In this document: piece after piece, positions 27,199 to 35,818 of the stretch
How the letters are laid out: every line of letters begins with the position of its first letter
Position numbering within the stretch: position 1 is the stretch's first letter
The notes under the pieces: generated by a model
What the model was told of the DNA's origin: nothing
The model's database searches: none
The model's input: only the letters and a program-made list of their open reading frames with translations
Program-made: the position numbers and the translations under genes
Source of the DNA: Emticicia sp. 21SJ11W-3
Lineage (GTDB): Bacteria > Bacteroidota > Bacteroidia > Cytophagales > Spirosomataceae
Length of the DNA: 64,000 nt
Assembly (NCBI RefSeq): GCF_024138715.1
Contig: NZ_CP092074.1
Location: 2,604,001-2,668,000 of the forward strand
Direction of reading: 5' to 3'

Positions 27199-28746
27199 CG
27201 GATAATTCTTGTTCACAAACTCTTCCCAATCTTCTAACTGCTTGCCTTTCAATACTCTTGGAAATTTGTGCTGCCCACCTTCTTTTCCTTTTTGCTTCAT
27301 CCATTCATAAAATGCACTGGTTGGCAATACACGTAAAAATACATTCTTTAATGCATGGCCACGTTCAACGGCATAGTCGTCGTTCAGCTCACACAGTTTT
27401 TTATCTATCAGTTCGCAAAGTAAATTTTCATCAACTTTGCTGTCAGTTGCAACGTACCATTGATGGGCAAACAAAGGTGGGTGCTTCATACCAATTACTG
27501 TAAACTCACGCACATCAATGTCCATTTCTTTTGACACCAACTCTATGGCGTTGTTCATGTTATCTACAGAAAGGTGTTCACCACACAGACTAAGAAAATG
27601 CTTGGTTCGGCCGGTAATTTTTATCTCGGCTCTGGCTTTGTTGGTAAACTTAACGGTGTCGCCAATAAGATATCGCCAGGCACCGGCGCAGGTTGAAATC
27701 AGAAGGGCATAATCAACATCTTCTTGTACCTGATGTACCATTAGCGTTTCGGGTTTATCAACCACGTTGCCGTCTTCATCAAAATTATTTTCGTTAAACG
27801 GAATAAACTCAAAAAATATACCCTGGTTCAAAACAAGGCGCAGGTGGCCGTCGGGTCTGTCCTGGTAAGCCAGAAAACCTTCAGAGGCCATATAGGTTTC
27901 TATATAAATTACTGGTTTACCAAATAATTTTTCAAGACCTTGCTTGTAGGGTTCAAGAGAAACACCACCCCAGGCAAAAGCTGTAAGGTTGGGCCAAAGC
28001 TCATGAATATTTTTAAGATTGTAACGCTTGATTATTTTTTCGAGCAATATCGTATGCCAGGCAGGCACCCCGGCCAAAAAGCCAATATCCCAATACTGTG
28101 CATTTTCGGTAATTTCTTCCAGTTTGTTGGCCCAGTTTTTTTCTGCGGCAATTTTCTGACCCGGCTTATAGAAATTCTGAAACCAGAATGGGAGCGTACC
28201 AGTGGTTATTCCACTCAGGTCGCCTTCATAATGGGAATCTACTTCATTAAGAGCCGTGCTGCCACCCAGCATCAGGTAACCTTTTTCGTAAATGTTTGAA
28301 GGAAGCTCATTGTAATGGCCCAACGCAATAATCTGGTTGATACTTGTGCGCTGAATAGCCTTTATCATTTCTTTAGTTACGGGTATGGCCTTTGAGGCGG
28401 CGTCTGAAGTACCCGAACTTAAAGCAAAATATTTTACTCTTCCCGGCCAGCACACATTTTTTTCGCCGTTACGGGCTTTGTGCCACCATTCGGCATAAAT
28501 TTTATTGTAGTCGTATATAGGAACAGATTCCTGAAACTTGGTGTAAAACTCATTACCTTTTTCAAAAATAGCTGTACTCAGAATCTCTTCAAAATTGTAT
28601 TTCTCGCCGAACTGAGTATATCTGGCTTTGGCAACTAACTTTGTAAAAGCCTTTTTTTGCCATTTCTGAGGTTTTACCTTTCTTATTTTTTGTATTGTAC
28701 TTGTAAACTTTATACTTCCTTTTAATAAACTTCCTAAGACTGCCAT
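27184..28746 (-). CDS. GH3 auxin-responsive-promoter family acyl-acid-amido synthetase-like protein
   Basis: A 520-residue adenylate-forming enzyme of the GH3 family. The start is ATG 28744-28746 (MAVLGSLLKGSIKFT); a TTG further upstream would add a hydrophobic leader not seen in the family. Family features include the N-terminal KAFTKLVAKARYTQFGEKYNF, the ATP-binding loop SSGTSDAASKAIPVT, the YMASEGFLAY motif, and the C-terminal EHLSVDNMNNAIELV. Plant GH3 enzymes conjugate amino acids to jasmonate or auxin. The bacterial role is unknown, though an acid-amide ligase activity is expected. It lies 107 bases after surE in the same direction. It is cytoplasmic. Confidence 0.86.
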   Translation of the reverse strand: MAVLGSLLKGSIKFTSTIQKIRKVKPQKWQKKAFTKLVAKARYTQFGEKYNFEEILSTAIFEKGNEFYTKFQESVPIYDYNKIYAEWWHKARNGEKNVCWPGRVKYFALSSGTSDAASKAIPVTKEMIKAIQRTSINQIIALGHYNELPSNIYEKGYLMLGGSTALNEVDSHYEGDLSGITTGTLPFWFQNFYKPGQKIAAEKNWANKLEEITENAQYWDIGFLAGVPAWHTILLEKIIKRYNLKNIHELWPNLTAFAWGGVSLEPYKQGLEKLFGKPVIYIETYMASEGFLAYQDRPDGHLRLVLNQGIFFEFIPFNENNFDEDGNVVDKPETLMVHQVQEDVDYALLISTCAGAWRYLIGDTVKFTNKARAEIKITGRTKHFLSLCGEHLSVDNMNNAIELVSKEMDIDVREFTVIGMKHPPLFAHQWYVATDSKVDENLLCELIDKKLCELNDDYAVERGHALKNVFLRVLPTSAFYEWMKQKGKEGGQHKFPRVLKGKQLEDWEEFVNKNYPKVGV

Positions 28747-28853
28747 AATAATAAAGTTAGTAGTTGAAGTGTAAACAGAGGCAATTATTATATATTTCAG
28801 AAAGAATCTTTTCAAAACAGGTTAACAAACCCTAAATCACCCAATCATTTAAT

Positions 28854-29621
28854 CTAAAGCTTCCACTTTTTCAAAGTTTTGATTTCCGGGTACGCTGTAC
28901 GGTCATATTGTACCGGCACAATGGCTGCATAATTATTCTCCATAGCCCATATATCCGTATCCTGGCTGTCTGGTTCTCTATTCACAAAATCGCCACCCAT
29001 CCAGAAGTATGGTCTGCCATATAAATCGGTGCGGGCATCAAATTCTTCGCGCCAGTAGCCGTTGGTTTGTCTGCAAATTTTAATGCCCTTGATAGGCTCA
29101 TCAGATTTTACCGGAAAATTTACATTGAGCGCCGTATGTGGAGGAACGCCATTTTTTAAAGATTTTTCAACAATTTTTTTCAATAAACGTTTCGTGTGGC
29201 TAAAATCTGCATCATAGCGGAAATCATTTAAAGAAAAGCCAATGGCAGGAATACCCTCAATTGAGGCTTCCACAGCAGCCGACATGGTGCCGGAATAAAG
29301 CACAGAAACCGAGGCGTTCATGCCATGATTAATGCCGCTCACAACCAGGTCTATTTTTTTTCCTTTCAGAAAATGATGCTTGGCCAGTTTAACGCAATCG
29401 GCCGGAGTACCAGAACACTCGTAGGCTTCAACTCCTTCAAAAATCTTTGATTTTTTTATATGTATAGTACTATCAACTGTTATCGCATGGCCCATTCCTG
29501 AGTTGGGGCTGTCTGGCGCTACCACAAACACATCGCCGATTTTCTTTACTATATCAATTAAAACAGAAATCCCTTTTGATGTTATACCATCATCATTGGT
29601 TACTAAAATAAGTGGTTTCAT
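28854..29621 (-). CDS. surE: 5'/3'-nucleotidase SurE
   Basis: A 255-residue SurE phosphatase. The N-terminus ILVTNDDGITSKGI contains the metal-binding Asp-Asp pair, and the second motif SGINHGMN with VSVLYSGTMSAAVEA completes the active site. The enzyme removes phosphate from nucleoside 5'- or 3'-monophosphates in the cytoplasm and is linked to stationary-phase survival. The ATG at 29619-29621 is clear. Length fits the family. It precedes the GH3 gene by 107 bases. Confidence 0.94.
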   Translation of the reverse strand: MKPLILVTNDDGITSKGISVLIDIVKKIGDVFVVAPDSPNSGMGHAITVDSTIHIKKSKIFEGVEAYECSGTPADCVKLAKHHFLKGKKIDLVVSGINHGMNASVSVLYSGTMSAAVEASIEGIPAIGFSLNDFRYDADFSHTKRLLKKIVEKSLKNGVPPHTALNVNFPVKSDEPIKGIKICRQTNGYWREEFDARTDLYGRPYFWMGGDFVNREPDSQDTDIWAMENNYAAIVPVQYDRTAYPEIKTLKKWKL

Positions 29622-29722
29622 ATAGTTTTGTTAATATCACGCTCACGGGTACCCAAAATAAAGGCGCCTTTAGTAGAATGCAATTTTTATGCAAATTAAC
29701 AAAATGTTATGTAAGCAGAGTT

Positions 29723-29730
29723 TATATTTG
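29723..29730 (+). promoter_or_regulatory. Possible -7 box (TAnnTTTG) for the GNAT gene
   Basis: TATATTTG matches the Bacteroidota -7 consensus 20 bases before the ATG at 29751. No convincing TTG box stands at the expected distance upstream, so confidence is modest. Confidence 0.4.
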
Positions 29731-29750
29731 CAAAGAAAATTATACAAAGT

Positions 29751-30260
29751 ATGAACCTGACCTACCGATTTGCCAATACTGAAGATGTTGCCCTGATTCG
29801 TGAAATTGCTGAAAAAACCTGGTTTGCAACTTATGTGCCTATTTTGGGCAAGGAGCAACCCCAATACATGTTTGATTTAATTTACAGCATTGAAGGTCTT
29901 GAAGAACAACTAAACGATGGCCAGGTTTTTGTTTTGCAGTTTTTGGCTGATGATACCGGACAGCAAATACCCGTTGCCTTTGCTTCTTATTCTATAAAAG
30001 ATATTTCTATAAAGATTTATAAGCTAAACAAAATATACCTGAACCCTGATTACCAGGGAGGCGGCCTTGGCAAAAAACTGCTGGCAGAAGTTGAGAATGA
30101 GGTAAAAGGATTAGGAGGGGTTTGGCTCGATTTGAATGTAAACCGTTTCAACAAAGCCAGATTCTTTTATGAGAAAATGGGCTTTGAAATTATTGCAGAA
30201 GAGGATATTCCTATTGGAGATTATTTTATGAACGATTATATAATGCGCAAAAAGCTATAA
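29751..30260 (+). CDS. GNAT-family N-acetyltransferase
   Basis: A 169-residue acetyltransferase of the GNAT fold. Motif A, which binds the acetyl-CoA pyrophosphate, is visible as NKIYLNPDYQGGGLGKKLL. The following VWLDLNVNRFNKARFFYEKM and the FEIIAEED strand complete the domain. The opening LTYRFANTEDVALIREIAEKTW is typical of GNATs acting on small molecules or protein N-termini. The acceptor is not predictable. Its last six bases overlap the end of the convergent YdeI-like gene. Confidence 0.88.
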   Translation: MNLTYRFANTEDVALIREIAEKTWFATYVPILGKEQPQYMFDLIYSIEGLEEQLNDGQVFVLQFLADDTGQQIPVAFASYSIKDISIKIYKLNKIYLNPDYQGGGLGKKLLAEVENEVKGLGGVWLDLNVNRFNKARFFYEKMGFEIIAEEDIPIGDYFMNDYIMRKKL

Positions 30261-30812
30261 TCGTTCATTTTTTGCGCAGGCGTTTATTAATTTCTCAAGT
30301 CTGGAGCTTTGCGTTGCTTTTTGCTTGGCGCTTACCACCCAACGTGTCATTAGCTTTTTGTAATAGGGTGGTTGGTTCTGAAAAAACGCCCAGGCTGGTG
30401 GATTTTGTTGAAAGATTATCTCCATTTCGGCAGTAAAAAAAGTCTCTTCGGCTTGTTCGTAGGTGTAGACATTAGACTTGTGTTCTTTTCTTTTATGGTA
30501 GGCCTTTAGGCCGGCCGATTTTACCAGGCCTTTCGGAATCATCTCCTCCATTTTATTAATATTCACTGTACTCCAGTTACTACCCGGCTTACGAGGCGTG
30601 AATCTAATGCAATAGCTTTCATGGTTTACCGAACGGCGCACACCATCAATCCAGCCAAAACAAAGCGCCTGATCTACAGATTCAGACCACGTAAGGCTTG
30701 GCTTGCCTGAATCAACTTTATAAAAGCCAACTATCAGTTCGCTTTCTTTCTCGTGGTTCTCTTCCAGCCAATCCCTGAAATCTAACTGATGGGCAAAAAA
30801 CTTAATTTCCAT
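30255..30812 (-). CDS. YdeI/OmpD-associated family protein
   Basis: A 185-residue protein of the YdeI/OmpD-associated group. Diagnostic stretches are RDWLEENHEKESELIVGFYK, the SVDQALCFGWIDGVRRS core, the FTPRKPGSNWSTVNI loop, and a C-terminal helix pair (KLMTRWVVSAKQKATQSSRL). Members have been linked loosely to bacteriocin protection and stress, but no biochemical activity is established. It is cytoplasmic, with no signal peptide. It overlaps the GNAT gene by six bases at the 3' ends. Confidence 0.82.
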   Translation of the reverse strand: MEIKFFAHQLDFRDWLEENHEKESELIVGFYKVDSGKPSLTWSESVDQALCFGWIDGVRRSVNHESYCIRFTPRKPGSNWSTVNINKMEEMIPKGLVKSAGLKAYHKRKEHKSNVYTYEQAEETFFTAEMEIIFQQNPPAWAFFQNQPPYYKKLMTRWVVSAKQKATQSSRLEKLINACAKNERL

Positions 30813-30844
30813 AATTGTAATGCTAATGCTAAGTAAGTACTAAA

Positions 30845-30909
30845 TATAAAAAAACAGCCCCGAAACCAGACAGAATTTAATGAAAAATTCTTTAGTTTTT
30901 TCGGGGCTG
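30845..30909 (-). terminator. Terminator after trhO
   Basis: An eleven-base stem (30855-30865 with 30899-30909) has a 33-base loop. On the minus strand it is followed by a T-rich run (complement of 30848-30854). The loop is long, but the stem is perfect and lies 17 bases past the trhO stop. Confidence 0.7.
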
Positions 30910-30926
30910 CTGATATTTAATAAGGC

Positions 30927-31961
30927 TTACAAGCCCAGTTCTTCTACAATATGTAAATTTTTGGTGTTTTTCCGGGTTCTGAGTGCTATTTCGGGTTTAT
31001 AGCCCTCAACTGTTTTGGCATAATAGCCGGTACCATTATAGATGCGTTTTCTTGGATTCTCCTTGCAGGCTACTGAGCAGGCGCCTTCCATTTCCCAGCC
31101 ACATTTTTCGCAAATTGCCACGTGCTCGTTGCAATCGGGGTTAGCACAGTTAACCATGCGGTCGCACTCGGTGCCACAAATATGACATTTGGATATCACA
31201 ACCGGATTCACCTTATTGACATCCGTAGTAAGGCGGTTATCAAATACATAACATTTGCCATCAAAATCTTCTCCGCCTTCTTCCAGACCATATTTGATAA
31301 TACCGCCATGCAGCTGATACACATCAGTAAAACCCTGTGATAAAAGATAAGCGCTGGCCTTTTCGCATTTAATGCCTCCTGTGCAGTAGGTTATTACCTT
31401 TTTATTTTTGAGGTGTTCAATTTCATGCACGTGGTCGGGTAATTCACGCAGGTTCTCCATATCAAAGGTTATTGCACCTTTAAATTTACCCACAGAATGT
31501 TCGTAGTTTGAGCGCATATCTACCAGCACCACGTCTGGGTCATTCTTGATAATTTCCTTAAACTCATCAGGTTCAAGGTGTTTACCTGTTTGCTCTAATG
31601 GGTTAACCGGAAGTTCAGAATGTACAATTTCTTTTTTTATTCTTACATATAACTTAGTAAAGGCATGTGTTTCGTGGTTTTCTACCTTAAAATCAACCTT
31701 TGCAAATCTTGGGTCTGCCTTTACCCAGCTCATGTATTTTTCACAATCTTCAACCAGGCCTGAAACCGTTCCGTTTAATCCTTCCGGGGCAATCACAATT
31801 CTACCCAGAATATTGTTTTCGATACAGAACTGGTGGTGTATATCACGATACTCAACCACGTTTTCAATGGGAGCGTATATATAATAGAGTAAAACTGAAT
31901 ATTTACCCTTTGGCGTATGATTCGCCGGAATAGTTTGATGGTTTAATTCTATTGTGTTCAT
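30927..31961 (-). CDS. trhO: tRNA uridine(34) hydroxylase TrhO (rhodanese-fold)
   Basis: A 344-residue TrhO (YceA) protein. It has an N-terminal ferredoxin-like region (IVIAPEGLNGTVSG, ending about 120), a rhodanese domain with active Cys193 in YCTGGIKCEKA, and a C-terminal Cys-rich segment (CHICGTECDRM, CANPDC, CEKCGWEMEGACSVAC) that probably binds metal. TrhO uses oxygen to convert U34 to 5-hydroxyuridine in wobble-position tRNAs. The start ATG at 31959-31961 is unambiguous. A TAATTTTG-type -7 motif (complement of 32005-32012) lies about 45 bases upstream. Confidence 0.92.
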   Translation of the reverse strand: MNTIELNHQTIPANHTPKGKYSVLLYYIYAPIENVVEYRDIHHQFCIENNILGRIVIAPEGLNGTVSGLVEDCEKYMSWVKADPRFAKVDFKVENHETHAFTKLYVRIKKEIVHSELPVNPLEQTGKHLEPDEFKEIIKNDPDVVLVDMRSNYEHSVGKFKGAITFDMENLRELPDHVHEIEHLKNKKVITYCTGGIKCEKASAYLLSQGFTDVYQLHGGIIKYGLEEGGEDFDGKCYVFDNRLTTDVNKVNPVVISKCHICGTECDRMVNCANPDCNEHVAICEKCGWEMEGACSVACKENPRKRIYNGTGYYAKTVEGYKPEIALRTRKNTKNLHIVEELGL

Positions 31962-32095
31962 AAGTAATTCAATATTTCAAGGCGTAGACTTGATTTGAAT
32001 GCTGCAAAATTACAAAAGTTATTTTTGATGTTCTATGATTTTAGTCATTTTAGCGTTTATTTTGAAAAATTATCTGAATTTTAATTACTATATAA

Positions 32096-32737
32096 ATGCA
32101 TATTGCGATTACCGGGAATATCGGGGCAGGAAAAACAACACTGGCCACTAAGCTGGCCGAACACTACGGTTGGGATGTTTTATTTGAAGCTGTTGAGGGC
32201 AATCCATACCTGCCGCCTTTTTATGAAGATATGGAGAAGTGGTCGTTTCATTTGCAGATTTATTTTCTGAACAGCCGGTTTGAGCAGGTATTGAAAATCA
32301 AGAAGCTAACCGAAGATAAAACCATAGTGCAAGACAGGTCAATTTATGAAGATGCCTATATTTTTGCTCGCAATTTATACGAATCCGGCAAGTTTAACGA
32401 AACGGATTATCAAACATACACTGGTTTATTTAATACTATTACTCAGGCGATTTCTCACCCGGACCTGATGATTTATTTACGTGCCGATTTGCCAAAACTA
32501 CAAAGGCAGATTTTGAAACGCAACCGTGATTTTGAAAGAAACATAGACCCGGCATACCTGATAAGCCTTAACAAACTCTATGAAGATTTTGTAAACCTGT
32601 ACACTCACGGAAAGCTATTGATAATAGATGTCAATAACCTTGATTTTGCCGAAAACGAGAGCGATTTTATGGGCATAATAGACCAGATAGATAAAAACAT
32701 TAATCTGGGTACTCAGCTGGAAATCAAACCTTTATGA
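32096..32737 (+). CDS. Deoxynucleoside kinase
   Basis: A 213-residue kinase of the dCK/dGK/dNK family. The P-loop is at the N-terminus (ITGNIGAGKTTLATKL), the substrate region includes EAVEGNPYLPPFYED, and the QDRSIYEDAYIFA segment holds the DRS-type motif that positions substrate. The lid has arginines in RQILKRNRDFERNI. It phosphorylates deoxynucleosides to monophosphates as part of the salvage pathway in the cytoplasm. Which base it prefers cannot be read. It is convergent with the LptF/G gene across a tiny hairpin. Confidence 0.9.
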   Translation: MHIAITGNIGAGKTTLATKLAEHYGWDVLFEAVEGNPYLPPFYEDMEKWSFHLQIYFLNSRFEQVLKIKKLTEDKTIVQDRSIYEDAYIFARNLYESGKFNETDYQTYTGLFNTITQAISHPDLMIYLRADLPKLQRQILKRNRDFERNIDPAYLISLNKLYEDFVNLYTHGKLLIIDVNNLDFAENESDFMGIIDQIDKNINLGTQLEIKPL

Positions 32738-32738
32738 T

Positions 32739-32758
32739 AAAAAAAGCCTGAATCAGGC
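32739..32758 (-). terminator. Short terminator for the LptF/G gene
   Basis: A five-base GC-rich stem GCCTG (32746-32750) pairs with CAGGC (32754-32758) around AAT. On the minus strand it is followed by seven T. The hairpin overlaps the gene's stop codon. Confidence 0.6.
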
Positions 32759-34225
32759 AGAAGGGATGGATGCCTTCCGTCTGAATCTGGCTTTGAAATA
32801 GGTTTTCGCTTTATCAATGTAAATATCGTAGATGTCGCTGTCAAACAAACGGGCATCGTTGGTGGCCTTGTATAAAAAGTAGATACCAAAGAGAAGTAAT
32901 ATTAAGTCGGGCATCCAGACCCCGATAATTACGTAAACAATGCTTTCTTTTGCATATTTGTCTCCGAGCTGCATCAATACATACATTAATATAAAGAAAG
33001 TGATGGATATCAGCACCGGCATTCCGAAGCCACCTTTCTTGATAATTGAGCCAAGCGACGAGCCAATCAGGAACATTACAAAGCAGGCAAATGCCATTGT
33101 AAACTTGTGCCAACGCTCAACATCGGCCTTATTGGCGTCTTTAGTTTTACTTTTCCAGATATCCAGATTGGTTTTGTAGTGGTCCTGTACGCTTTTGGCC
33201 TGGTTAAAAGCCGACTCAAACACTTCAAGCACCTTGGTTGAGTCATTCTGGGGTTTCATTCTTTCATCAATCCATTTACCGGCCAGTATTACCTTTTTAT
33301 GCGTGGTGTCTTTATAAATACGTTTTAGATGATGGTTGTAGTATTGGTCCATCGTAGCCAGTTGAACCCTGTTGGTGGTTTCTATTTCTTTATGAATTGA
33401 ATCTACCTGTTGTGCAAGGCCCTTCACATCTTTCATGAACTCATGGTATTTGAACTGAGATTCGTCTGTTCTTTTCATACCAAAAGACTCCAGCGGAAAA
33501 ACCAGCCGGTTTTTCTTGAATGAGTTTTTTACAAACTGCGTTTCGTTATTGCTACCACTCTGGGCATTCTTGTAGTCCATGTAATTGGTACCATTAAATA
33601 GCTCAAAAACCAGATAATTGTTATTGAGCATGGTGTACATTTTGCCAGAATCTGCAATGGTAACATTAATGTTGCCCTCGTTGCTGGTATGGTTATAGAT
33701 GGTTATGCCCTTCAGGGTTTTGCCATCCGGAAACTTCTCCTGTACTTTTATTTTATAACCAGGCAGCTCGCCATAAAAAATACCTTCTTTTATATTTAGG
33801 GTTACTTTGGTGGTTTTAACGTCATACAATAAACTATAGCCCTTCAGATTGGCCCACGGAGCCACCGTATTATTGAACCAGAACGAAAATATGCTCACAC
33901 CAAAGGCAAATACAAGCGTTGGAAAAAGCACCCGCCAGATAGGAATACCCGATGCCTTAATAGCTGTAAGCTCAGAATGCTCGCCCAGATTACCAAAACA
34001 CATTAAAGAGGCAAGCAATGTTGCCAAGGGTAATGATATAGGAACCGTTATGAGAGAGAAATAAACAAAAAGTTTCAGGAAAACGTCATAGCCCAGGTCT
34101 TTACCAACAAAATCGTTGAAGTAAAGCATCAGGAAACGCATTAAAAAAATAAAAACTACCACGCAGGTAGTTAATATAAATGGTCCGATAAAAGACTTTA
34201 TTACTAAAGAATCTATTTTCTTCAT
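32753..34225 (-). CDS. LptF/LptG-family permease (lipopolysaccharide export)
   Basis: A 490-residue inner-membrane permease of the YjgP/YjgQ family. The start is ATG 34223-34225 (MKKIDSLVIKSFIGPF); the TTG further upstream is not needed. There are three N-terminal helices, a periplasmic beta-jellyroll region interrupted by a long helical insert (about residues 260-370), and three C-terminal helices (LIGSSLGSIIKKGGFGMPVL is the conserved loop). With LptB and a partner permease it extracts lipopolysaccharide from the inner membrane. Only one LptF/G-type gene is present here, so its partner must lie elsewhere. It follows the START-like gene by 79 bases. Confidence 0.9.
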   Translation of the reverse strand: MKKIDSLVIKSFIGPFILTTCVVVFIFLMRFLMLYFNDFVGKDLGYDVFLKLFVYFSLITVPISLPLATLLASLMCFGNLGEHSELTAIKASGIPIWRVLFPTLVFAFGVSIFSFWFNNTVAPWANLKGYSLLYDVKTTKVTLNIKEGIFYGELPGYKIKVQEKFPDGKTLKGITIYNHTSNEGNINVTIADSGKMYTMLNNNYLVFELFNGTNYMDYKNAQSGSNNETQFVKNSFKKNRLVFPLESFGMKRTDESQFKYHEFMKDVKGLAQQVDSIHKEIETTNRVQLATMDQYYNHHLKRIYKDTTHKKVILAGKWIDERMKPQNDSTKVLEVFESAFNQAKSVQDHYKTNLDIWKSKTKDANKADVERWHKFTMAFACFVMFLIGSSLGSIIKKGGFGMPVLISITFFILMYVLMQLGDKYAKESIVYVIIGVWMPDLILLLFGIYFLYKATNDARLFDSDIYDIYIDKAKTYFKARFRRKASIPSA

Positions 34226-34304
34226 TAAAGAAATAAACAATTGCCTGCGCAAAATTCGTCATTGAATTTTGTTTGCACAAGCTGTTTAAGCATATTTAAC
34301 AAAA

Positions 34305-34688
34305 TTATCCGCCTACTATCTCTCTCAGTTTATCAATCATGCCATCCCACAAATCGCTTAGCTCTTCTTCGTCGGTGTTGTCTGAGCAGTCAATAACCTT
34401 AAAGAAAGTGGCATTGGTAAGTTCGCTTTGCTCTAATTTAAACTCCACGAAATTACCGCGCTGTTCTTCATTCAGAAAATCAAATTTGGTGGCTTTATTC
34501 ATTCTTTGCGAACTAAGCCTGGCCGGGTGGCTTTCGTTATCCCACACAAAATCAAAGTTGCCATCGTTCACGTACTTTACTTTAGAAGCGAACCACTGTT
34601 GCAAACCTGAAGGCGTGCTGATGTATTGATACAAGACTTTAGGCGAAGCCTTAAATTCATACTCCCGTGTAAACTTAAATTTTCCCAT
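34305..34688 (-). CDS. START-like (SRPBCC) domain protein
   Basis: A 127-residue single-domain protein. The opening REYEFKASPKVLYQYISTPS and the following QWFASKVKY fit the START/AHSA1-like helix-grip fold that binds hydrophobic ligands. Small proteins of this type are common and conserved in Bacteroidota, with unknown function. It is cytoplasmic. It lies directly upstream of the LptF/G gene in the same direction and could be cotranscribed with it; a link to envelope lipids is only a guess. Confidence 0.8.
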   Translation of the reverse strand: MGKFKFTREYEFKASPKVLYQYISTPSGLQQWFASKVKYVNDGNFDFVWDNESHPARLSSQRMNKATKFDFLNEEQRGNFVEFKLEQSELTNATFFKVIDCSDNTDEEELSDLWDGMIDKLREIVGG

Positions 34689-34803
34689 ATCAAGTAGTTT
34701 GTTGGTTAATCACCCAGGCTATATAGAAACCCAGCGTGAATGAATCATTATTTAAAGAATTTGTATAATTTTTCCTTAAAATTAAGGTTGGTGAATTTTA
34801 TTT

Positions 34804-34835
34804 TTTGCAATGTATGAAAACTTTCCCTAATATTG
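34804..34835 (+). promoter_or_regulatory. Candidate promoter for tRNA-Met
   Basis: A TTTG box (34804-34807) stands 20 bases before TAATATTG (34828-34835), one mismatch from the TAnnTTTG consensus. The tRNA begins 57 bases downstream. Confidence 0.5.
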
Positions 34836-34892
34836 CAACATAATATTAAAACAGGGGCTCGCAAGAGCATTTTTTTTTAATAATTATTATTT

Positions 34893-34966
34893 GGCGGGGT
34901 AGCTCAGATGGTTAGAGCGTAGGATTCATAACCCTAAGGTCGGCAGTTCGATCCTGCTCCCCGCTA
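34893..34966 (+). tRNA. tRNA-Met (CAT anticodon)
   Basis: A complete 74-base cloverleaf. The acceptor arm GGCGGGG pairs with CCCCGCT, the D arm contains AGCTCAGATGGTTAGAGC, the anticodon loop is TTCATAA with CAT at 34927-34929, the T arm reads GGCAGTTCGATCCTGCT-like sequence, and the discriminator is A. The 3' CCA is not encoded. It reads as elongator tRNA-Met, but a CAT anticodon can also belong to tRNA-Ile2 (lysidine-modified), which I cannot exclude by eye. Confidence 0.92.
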
Positions 34967-34979
34967 CTAGTTTGCAATT

Positions 34980-35020
34980 GAGGCATTTCAGGTTAAAACC
35001 TTGTAATGCCTCTTTTTTTT
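34980..35020 (+). terminator. Terminator of the tRNA-Met transcript
   Basis: An eight-base stem GAGGCATT (34980-34987) pairs with AATGCCTC (35005-35012) and is followed by eight T. It lies 13 bases after the tRNA. Confidence 0.9.
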
Positions 35021-35818
35021 GCTATATATTACAACAGTGTCTGGTTGGACTTCAATTGTTATTTTTTTAGGATAAAAAATTGAAACTGCCGTAAATATTG
35101 ACTCATTGAGTTACAATGCAAGACATGGCCTGGTTAAATTTTATGCAAAAGTAATGAATTTTTCAGCCTGCTAATTAGAATACTGATTATCAGTTAATTA
35201 AGTTTCAATATTGTAATAAATAAATGTTTCAGGTGAATATACGTAAGAAATAGGTGATAAACTGTTTTCTTGATATCTGAATAAATTCCCTTTTTAAAAT
35301 CAGGATGTTTTCCGCCCGTTTTTAGAGTACCTGAAGCTATCCTTACGCATTTAAATGTGGTAATTTTTTAGATTTTGTATTCTTAATGTACTCCATTTTA
35401 TTTACAAAGTAAGGGAAACATCATTCCGTCCGCCTTATATGAATGGTTTTTTGAACATTAAAATACTTAATTAAAATAACGCATTTTAATTAAATATAAA
35501 ATATAAAGCGCAATAAACAAGCCAAATATTTAATTTATTAGCACAGGTAACAAATTTTTTGCGTATTTTTTTACCCGATATACAATTGGGCGTAACACCA
35601 ACTTTTAGAATCAACATTTTTTAAATTTAGATGATTGTTGATTTTTTTGACAAAAGCCAGGTATTTTAAATAATTGCCTTTTATATAATGCCAGCCATAT
35701 GAAAACTAAAACTAACCTGTTTAAGTGCTTATTTAGCACATAAAAAGCTGATATTCACCTGAATACAAGCAAAATGATTGAATCCTGAAACCTAATATCG
35801 ATATAAATCTTAATACTA
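35021..35818. other. AT-rich gap without a gene
   Basis: Almost 800 bases of very AT-rich DNA separate the tRNA terminator from the AlbA_2-like regulator gene. All six frames are short. I see no RNA gene, repeat array or clear TAnnTTTG promoter. An imperfect inverted repeat TTCAATT/AATTGAA near 35050-35085 is the only structure noticed. The region may hold the regulator's promoter and long leader. Confidence 0.6.

Noticed and set aside
34893-34966. Reading the CAT tRNA as tRNA-Ile2 (lysidine type)
   Set aside because: The overall stem sequence looks like elongator tRNA-Met, but the decision needs identity-element scoring, so Met is kept with a note.
35021-35818. A riboswitch or leader RNA in the long gap before the AlbA_2-like gene
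   Set aside because: No conserved fold such as a TPP, cobalamin or SAM box element was recognised; only generic AT-rich inverted repeats are present.
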